Shown piece by piece: positions 59,081 to 64,000 of a stretch of DNA of 64,000 nt. The stretch covers positions 1 to 64,000 of the forward strand of contig NZ_JAHYSG010000062.1 in NCBI RefSeq assembly GCF_022095675.1, read 5' to 3'. The stretch's first letter is position 1, and each line of letters starts with the position of its first letter. Source of the stretch: Dactylosporangium sp. AC04546 (GTDB lineage Bacteria > Actinomycetota > Actinomycetes > Mycobacteriales > Micromonosporaceae). The translations under genes were made by a program, and so were the position numbers. The notes below the pieces were generated by a model that was not told the origin of the DNA, ran no database searches, and saw only the letters and a list, made by a program, of their open reading frames with translations.

Positions 59081-61237
59081 ATGCTCCGAAGAGCCCTGGT
59101 CGCCGTGACCCTGTTGTTCGCCGGCACCGTCGCCCTGCTGGGCGCGACACCCGGTGCGGCCGGTGCCGCCTGCGGTACCACCAATGTCGCCCGAGGCAAG
59201 ACGGCCACCGCGTCGTCGAACGAGAACGGCAGCCTCGTGCCCGCCAAGGCGGTCGACGGCGACGTGAACACCCGCTGGTCGAGCCAGTTCAGCGACCCGC
59301 AGTGGCTGCAGGTCGACCTCGGCACCACGACCGACATCTGCCAGGTCGTCATCACCTGGCAGACCTCGTACGCGCGGGCGTTCAGCCTGGAGGTGTCGCC
59401 CACCGGCGCCGCCGGCAGCTGGACGCCGATCTACTCCACCACCACGAACACCGGCGGCACGCAGACGCTCGCGGTGAGCGGCTCCGGCCGGTACATCCGG
59501 ATGCACGGCACCCAGCGGGCCACCCGCTACGGCTACTCCATCAAGGAGTTCGCGGTGTACAGCGGCGCCGTGGTGGAGTGCCCGCCGGTGAGCACCGACC
59601 TCGGGCCGAACGTCATCGTCTTCGATCCGTCGATGCCGGCGTCCACCATCCAGGCCCGCGCCGATCAGGTGTTCGCCGAGATGGAGTCCAACCAGTTCGG
59701 CGCGCAGCGCTACGCCCTGGCGTTCAAGCCCGGGACGTACAGCGGCATCAACGTCAACACCGGCTTCTACACGTCGGTGCTCGGCCTCGGCCGCAACGTC
59801 GACGACGTGACCATCAACGGCGACGTGACCGTCGACGCCGGCTGGTTCGGCGGCAACGCCACGCAGAACTTCTGGCGTTCGATCGAGAACCTGGCGATCG
59901 TGCCGAGCGTGGCGAACAACGGCGACCGGTGGGCGGTCGCGCAGGCGGCGCCGATGCGCCGGGTGCACATCCGCGGCAAGCTCAACCTCGCGCCCAACGG
60001 CTACGGCTGGGCGAGCGGCGGGTACATCGCCGACAGCGTGATCGACGGCAGCGTCGGCCCGTACTCGCAGCAGCAGTGGTACACCCGCGACAGCCGGATC
60101 GGCGGCTGGGTCAACGGCGTGTGGAACATGGTGTTCTCGGGCGTGCAGGGCGCACCGGCCGACTCGTTCCCGTCGCCGCGGTACACCACGCTCGCCACGA
60201 CGCCGGTCATCCGCGAGAAGCCGTACCTCTACCTGAACGGCGACAGCTACAGCGTGCTGGTGCCGAACCTGCGCACGAACGCGGCCGGCACCACCTGGCA
60301 GGGCGGCCCGACGCCGGGCACGTCCATCCCGCTCACCAGCTTCTACGTCGTGCGCCCGGGCGCGAGCGCGGCCACGATCAACGCCGCGCTCGCGTGCGGC
60401 CGGCACCTGCTGTTCACCCCGGGCATCTACCATCTCGACCAGACGCTGAACGTCACCAACCCGGACACCGTCGTCCTCGGCATCGGCTACCCGACGCTGA
60501 TCCCGGACAACGGCGTCGAGGCCATGCGGATCGCGGACGTCGACGGCGTGAAGGTGGCCGGCCTGCTCTTCGACGCCGGGCCGGTCAACTCGCCCGCGCT
60601 GCTCACCGTCGGTACCGCCGGATCCACGGTCGGCCACAGCGCGAACCCGGTCACGATCCAGGACGCCTTCTTCCGCATCGGCGGAGCCGGCCCCGGCAAG
60701 GCGACGACCAGCCTGATCGTGAACAGCCAGAACACGATCATCGACCACATCTGGGCCTGGCGGGCCGACCACGGCTCGGGCGTCGGCTGGACGACGAACA
60801 CCGCCGACCACGGCCTGATCGTCAACGGTGACGACGTCAGCGCCTACGGCCTGTTCGTCGAGCACTACCAGAAGGACCAGGTGATCTGGAACGGTCAGCG
60901 CGGCCGGACGATCTTCTTCCAGAACGAGATGCCGTACGACCCGCCGAGCCAGTCCGGCTGGCGGACCGGGGCCCGCGGCTACGCGGCGTACAAGGTCGCC
61001 GACACGGTGACGGCGCACGAGGCGTGGGGGATGGGCAGCTACTGCAACTTCACCACCGACCCGTCGATCGTCGCCGAGCACGGCTTCGAGACGCCGGTGA
61101 ACCCGAACGTGCGCTTCCACCACCTGCTCACCGTGTCGCTCGGCGGCAAGGGAACGATCGCCCACGTCGTCAACGACACGGGCGGCCCGGCGCAGGGAAC
61201 GCAGACGGTCCCGGTCGAGGTGGTCAGCTACCCGTAG
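59081..61237 (+). CDS. Secreted F5/8C (discoidin, CBM32-like) plus beta-helix protein
   Basis: 718 residues from ATG 59081 (AGGAGAAG upstream). A Sec signal ends near AGAA-C (residue about 30). The discoidin domain (about 35-165) has NVARGKTATASSNENGSLVPAKAVDGDVNTRWSS and WLQVDLG. The rest (about 170-718) is a long beta-strand-rich region with right-handed beta-helix features (TIQARADQVFAEMESNQFGAQRYALAFKPGTY, GRNVDDVTINGDVTVDAGW, VVLGIGYPTLIP, DVDGVKVAGLLFDAG, DHIWAWRADHGSGVGW). Homologues are often labelled coagulation factor 5/8 domain proteins or adenylyl cyclase; I see no cyclase motif. A glycan lyase or hydrolase is more likely, but its catalytic residues are not identified. Confidence 0.88.
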   Translation: MLRRALVAVTLLFAGTVALLGATPGAAGAACGTTNVARGKTATASSNENGSLVPAKAVDGDVNTRWSSQFSDPQWLQVDLGTTTDICQVVITWQTSYARAFSLEVSPTGAAGSWTPIYSTTTNTGGTQTLAVSGSGRYIRMHGTQRATRYGYSIKEFAVYSGAVVECPPVSTDLGPNVIVFDPSMPASTIQARADQVFAEMESNQFGAQRYALAFKPGTYSGINVNTGFYTSVLGLGRNVDDVTINGDVTVDAGWFGGNATQNFWRSIENLAIVPSVANNGDRWAVAQAAPMRRVHIRGKLNLAPNGYGWASGGYIADSVIDGSVGPYSQQQWYTRDSRIGGWVNGVWNMVFSGVQGAPADSFPSPRYTTLATTPVIREKPYLYLNGDSYSVLVPNLRTNAAGTTWQGGPTPGTSIPLTSFYVVRPGASAATINAALACGRHLLFTPGIYHLDQTLNVTNPDTVVLGIGYPTLIPDNGVEAMRIADVDGVKVAGLLFDAGPVNSPALLTVGTAGSTVGHSANPVTIQDAFFRIGGAGPGKATTSLIVNSQNTIIDHIWAWRADHGSGVGWTTNTADHGLIVNGDDVSAYGLFVEHYQKDQVIWNGQRGRTIFFQNEMPYDPPSQSGWRTGARGYAAYKVADTVTAHEAWGMGSYCNFTTDPSIVAEHGFETPVNPNVRFHHLLTVSLGGKGTIAHVVNDTGGPAQGTQTVPVEVVSYP

Positions 61238-61277
61238 GCAACGTTTGACAATGCCGAGATATCGACGTACAACTCTG

Positions 61278-61291
61278 TGAGAGCGCTCTCA
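61278..61291. promoter_or_regulatory. LacI-like palindrome TGAGAGCGCTCTCA
   Basis: Perfect 14-base palindrome close to CebR/LacI-type consensus, 40 bases downstream of the discoidin gene stop and 5 bases before a terminator stem. An operator here is unexpected because no gene starts within 140 bases. Confidence 0.55.
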
Positions 61292-61295
61292 GAAA

Positions 61296-61331
61296 GCTCG
61301 CCCGGGGCGGCCGCCACCGCCCCGGGCGAGC
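61296..61331 (+). terminator. Very strong terminator hairpin
   Basis: Perfect 15-bp stem GCTCGCCCGGGGCGG / CCGCCCCGGGCGAGC with a 6-base loop, 58 bases after the discoidin gene. The region from here to 61431 shows nothing else. Confidence 0.85.
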
Positions 61332-61431
61332 CGTCCGCCCGAACGTCGACCGGCTGGCCTTCGGCCATCGACGTTCCCCAGGGGGTGCGCCCGCCGCGCA
61401 GCACGTGGGGTGGTGGCGCGGCGGGCGCACC

Positions 61432-62475
61432 ATGGACGGCGTGAAGACCATCGGGGGACTTCGCCTGGGGCCGTCCCGGCCCGAGGTGCTCGGACTGCGG
61501 GCGGCCGTCGTGCTCGCGGCGGCCGCGACCGTCGGCGGCCTGACTCTGCTCGTGCTGCCGTGGTTCGGGGCGGTGCTCGCCGCCCTGGTCGCCGGCGGGG
61601 CCGCCGCCTGGCTGGCGATCGACCGGATACCGTCCGGGCGGCGACGCCGCCTGTGGCTCGCCCTGCGCGACGGCGGCCCCACCGACGCGGTCTGGGCCGA
61701 CCACGCCGCGATCGTGGACAGCTTCCGCGACACGGACCCGGCCCGCTACGACCGCTGCCTGCGCCTGGCCGCCGCCGAGGGCAGCGTCCCCGCCTACCTC
61801 CGCCTCGCCGACCGGCTGACCCCGGACGACCTGGCTCCCGTGCGTGCGCTCGCGCTGGCGGGCGGCCCGGCCGGCTTCGTGTTCGCGCTGGCGCGCCACT
61901 ACGAGGAGCAGCGGCAGTACCCCGAGGCGCTCACGTTCGCCGAGGCCGCCCTCGACCGCGACCCGGACCACGCCCGGGCCGTGCTGCTGGCCGCCCGCAT
62001 GCACGCGGCCCTGGGCGACCCGACCGCGGCGATGGTGCTGTACAACCGGACCATCCTGCTCGACCTGAGCACGCTGGGCGCGTTCGACCGCCCGGCCCTC
62101 GCCGAGCACCTGTGGCAGGCCGGCCACGCCGACGGCGCCGAGGTGGTGCTCCGCGACCACCTCGCCGCCGGGCCGCACAGCTCGTTTCCGCTGGGCCGGC
62201 TGCTGGCCGCGCAGGGCCGCGAGGACGAGGCGGTCGCGATGGCGATCGCCCACTACGAGCGCTGGTCGAAGTCGGCGCTCGCGGTCGCCGTGCACGAGCT
62301 GCTGCTCTGGCTGGGCCGCGACGAGGAGGCCGCCACGTGGCCGGCGCCGCACCGCTCGCGCCGGAGCGGCCCGACGCGCTCCCCTGGCGCCGAGCCCAAC
62401 CGGGAGCCTTACCGGGAGCCGTATCGCGACGGTTTGTGGGACGGCACCAACCCGGACCCCTTCAATCAGTTCTAG
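61432..62475 (+). CDS. Membrane-anchored TPR-like protein
   Basis: 347 residues from ATG 61432 (a GTG at 61441 is an alternative). Two N-terminal spans (AAVVLAAAATVGGLTLLVLPWFGAVLAALVAGGAAAWLAI, about 21-62) are followed by a cytoplasmic helical-repeat region (75-300) with TPR-like pairs such as HYEEQRQYPEALTFAEAALDRDPDHARAVLLAARMHAALGDPTAAMVLYNRTI. The C-terminal tail is charged, with REPYREPYRDG. Protein-protein scaffold of unknown partners. Monocistronic. Confidence 0.8.
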   Translation: MDGVKTIGGLRLGPSRPEVLGLRAAVVLAAAATVGGLTLLVLPWFGAVLAALVAGGAAAWLAIDRIPSGRRRRLWLALRDGGPTDAVWADHAAIVDSFRDTDPARYDRCLRLAAAEGSVPAYLRLADRLTPDDLAPVRALALAGGPAGFVFALARHYEEQRQYPEALTFAEAALDRDPDHARAVLLAARMHAALGDPTAAMVLYNRTILLDLSTLGAFDRPALAEHLWQAGHADGAEVVLRDHLAAGPHSSFPLGRLLAAQGREDEAVAMAIAHYERWSKSALAVAVHELLLWLGRDEEAATWPAPHRSRRSGPTRSPGAEPNREPYREPYRDGLWDGTNPDPFNQF

Positions 62476-62495
62476 TCGACCGGTTCTGGTCGACT
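62474..62495. terminator. Bidirectional hairpin between convergent genes
   Basis: AGTCGACC / GGTCGACT 8-bp stem with a 6-base loop; a third AGTCGAC unit follows at 62499. It covers the stop of the TPR gene and abuts the stop of the MmyB-type gene. Confidence 0.7.
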
Positions 62496-62496
62496 T

Positions 62497-63342
62497 CTAG
62501 TCGACGAGGGCCTGGGTGCCGAGGACGACCGCGAGCGCGAGCCGGTCGGCGTCCTCGGTGCCGGGCTCTGCGGTGTAGACCGTGATGCGCACGTCGTCCA
62601 CGGCAACGACGAGCGTGTCGCAGTCGAGCGTGATCCGGCCGACCGCGGGGTGGTCGACGACCTTGCGCTTCGACGGGTCCGGCGGCGGGGCCGGGACGTC
62701 GGACTCCCACAGCTCGGCGAAGCGCGGGCTCTTGTCCGTCAGCTCGGCGACGAGCCGCCGCAGCGCCCGGTCGGCCGGATACCGCGAGGCGGTCAGCCGC
62801 AGGTCGGCGACGAGCCGCGCCTCGTGGTCGGCCTGCTCCGCCGGCGTGTGCACGACCCGGGTGCCGGGCCCGAGCAGGTTGCGCCACAGGGCGTTGCGCT
62901 CGATCCCGCGCCACGCCGACGTCTCACCCATGAGCGCGTCGAACGGCGCGTTGGCGAGCAGCAGCGTCCACGTTGCGTCGTACACCACCACGGGGGTGTG
63001 CGCCAGCCGGTCGAGCAGCCGCTGCACGCTGCGCGTGATGCGCGACGGCACGACGTCGAGCCCGGGCGCGGCGTGGCCGGCCAGCCGGTAGAGCAGGTCG
63101 CGCTCCTGGTCGGCCAGCCGCAGGGCGCGCGCGAGCGACTCGACGACCTGCGTCGAGGGCGCGGTCGCCCGCCCCTGCTCGAGCCGGGTCAGGTAGTCGG
63201 TCGAGATCCCGGCCAGCCCGGCGAGCTCCTCACGCCGCAGCCCGCTCGCCCGGCGCCGCCGCCCGACCGGCAGCCCGACGGCCTCGGGCGCGACCCGGTC
63301 CCGCCATCGCCGCACCGCCCGGCCGAACTCCCAGGACTCCAC
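62497..63342 (-). CDS. MmyB-type helix-turn-helix regulator
   Basis: 281 residues from GTG 63342. The XRE helix-turn-helix (about 10-85: RRRRASGLRREELAGLAGISTDYLTRLEQGRATAPSTQVVESLARAL) is followed by the MmyB-like ligand-binding domain (about 105-275: DRLAHTPVVVYDATWTLLLANAPFDALMG..., NALWRNLLGPG, DHPAVGRITLDCDTLVV, VYTAEPGTEDADRLALAVVLG). Such regulators lie next to, and control, SDR genes; here the divergent neighbour is an SDR, 101 bases away. MmyB-type domains are suggested to bind fatty acids or similar ligands. Confidence 0.94.
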   Translation of the reverse strand: MESWEFGRAVRRWRDRVAPEAVGLPVGRRRRASGLRREELAGLAGISTDYLTRLEQGRATAPSTQVVESLARALRLADQERDLLYRLAGHAAPGLDVVPSRITRSVQRLLDRLAHTPVVVYDATWTLLLANAPFDALMGETSAWRGIERNALWRNLLGPGTRVVHTPAEQADHEARLVADLRLTASRYPADRALRRLVAELTDKSPRFAELWESDVPAPPPDPSKRKVVDHPAVGRITLDCDTLVVAVDDVRITVYTAEPGTEDADRLALAVVLGTQALVD

Positions 63343-63443
63343 GACTCAAGTCTGCGCGCCAGCCGTGTGCTTGTCGTGGCCCTGTCAGTCCTGGGAAAAC
63401 GCGACGACTGCCTGCCGCCGCGCCCGGCGGCGACGCTCGGTGC

Positions 63444-64000
63444 ATGACCACGACACTGATCACCGGGGCCAACCGGGGCCTCGGCAAGGAAACCGCCCGC
63501 CAGCTCATCGCCGCCGGGCACACCGTCTACGTGGCGGCCCGCGACGAGGCCCGCGGCCGCGCGACCGCCGACGAGCTCGGCGCCCGCTTCGTCCGCCTGG
63601 ACGTCACGGACGACGCCTCGGTGGCCGCCGCGTTCGCCCGGCTCGACGCGGACGGCGGCCTGGACGTGCTCGTCAACAACGCCGGCATCGCGCTGCTGGC
63701 CCTGAACGGCCCGGAAGCCCTGCGCGTCTTCGACACCAACGCGGTCTCGGTCGTGCGCGTGACGGAGGCGGCCCTGCCGCTGCTGCGCCGCTCGGCCAAC
63801 CCGGTCGTCGTCAACGTCTCCAGCGCCCTCGGCTCGTTCGCGGCCAACCACGACCCGGCCCGCCCCGCGTCGCACGTTGCCGCGATCGTCTACGGCGCGA
63901 GCAAGGCGGCGGTGTCGATGCTCACCGTCCAGTACGCCAGAGCCGTCCCCGAGGTCAGGTTCAACGCCGTGGAGCCCGGCTACACCGCGACCGAGCTGGG
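63444..64000 (+). CDS. Short-chain dehydrogenase, cut by the window end
   Basis: At least 185 residues from ATG 63444, open to the last base. The Rossmann motif is TGANRGLG, followed by NNAG (DVLVNNAGIALL), active-site Ser in VNVSSALGSF and YxxxK as YGASK, then the NAVEPGYTATELG segment. The classical SDR catalytic set is complete; only the C-terminal 50-60 residues lie beyond the window. It is the likely target of the divergent MmyB-type regulator. Substrate unknown. Confidence 0.93.
   Translation, partial: MTTTLITGANRGLGKETARQLIAAGHTVYVAARDEARGRATADELGARFVRLDVTDDASVAAAFARLDADGGLDVLVNNAGIALLALNGPEALRVFDTNAVSVVRVTEAALPLLRRSANPVVVNVSSALGSFAANHDPARPASHVAAIVYGASKAAVSMLTVQYARAVPEVRFNAVEPGYTATEL

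Noticed and set aside
59081..61237. Adenylyl cyclase label that similar proteins sometimes carry
   Set aside because: No cyclase catalytic motif is seen; the protein has a signal peptide, a discoidin domain and beta-helix features.

Overview
The window is very GC-rich DNA (codon third positions are almost all G or C, GTG starts are common, neighbouring genes are often joined by ATGA or GTGA overlaps) and carries actinobacterial gene families: a SARP regulator, a conservon-like HK/Roadblock/DUF742 set, EACC1, the Pls-type synthetase and twin-arginine lipoproteins. It fits a filamentous soil actinomycete, most likely a Micromonosporaceae member (Actinoplanes/Dactylosporangium-like). The genus is an inference. 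No rRNA, tRNA or CRISPR array was recognised. The sequence appears chromosomal, with one degraded transposon.

Layout. 0.2-6.5 kb: housekeeping and small genes (coiled-coil protein, cytochrome c oxidase subunit I, esterase, LmbE-type deacetylase, stress membrane protein, SRPBCC protein). 6.5-14.4 kb: a conservon-like operon without its GTPase, a large SARP-NB-ARC-TPR regulator, two secreted proteins and an N-terminally short P450. 14.4-19.3 kb: a four-gene, translationally coupled signalling operon whose first gene is a PrnB/IDO-TDO-like protein, followed by a PAS kinase, a response regulator and a hybrid kinase. 19.4-22.8 kb: an ABC exporter and a two-component pair whose kinase carries a frameshift. 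22.8-28.1 kb: EACC1 plus a 1661-residue caspase/Hsp90-like ATPase/wHTH-repeat protein, a predicted conflict or cell-suicide system. 28.2-30.7 kb: a SodC-like lipoprotein and a GGDEF-EAL protein.

30.8-42.0 kb is a galactan-type sugar utilisation locus: LacI regulator, GH1 enzyme, ABC importer (two permeases and a binding protein), SDR, secreted GH53 endo-galactanase and GH2 beta-galactosidase. Three copies of a TGTGAnnnnTCAC-type operator tie the divergent units together. A decayed IS605/IS1341-type element with an internally deleted tnpB sits between the permeases and the GH1 gene.

42.3-49.9 kb is a five-gene, fully overlapping operon: a Pls/PosA-like single-module peptide synthetase with a membrane/left-handed-beta-helix C-terminal half, a DDAH-like enzyme with altered catalytic positions, two BPL_N/GATase1-like proteins (one cytosolic, one exported) and a multi-spanning acyltransferase-like membrane protein. 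It looks like a short-peptide or polyamino-acid pathway with no obvious described counterpart. The 3' end of this operon and the following membrane-anchored Hsp70-like gene carry a palindromic DNA repeat that is translated in two different reading frames.

51.9-64 kb: pectinesterase, a PLP enzyme with two unknown partners, GNAT, a PadR regulator with a clear operator, a PhyH-type dioxygenase, a secreted discoidin/beta-helix protein, a TPR protein, and a MmyB-type regulator divergent from an SDR that runs off the window end.
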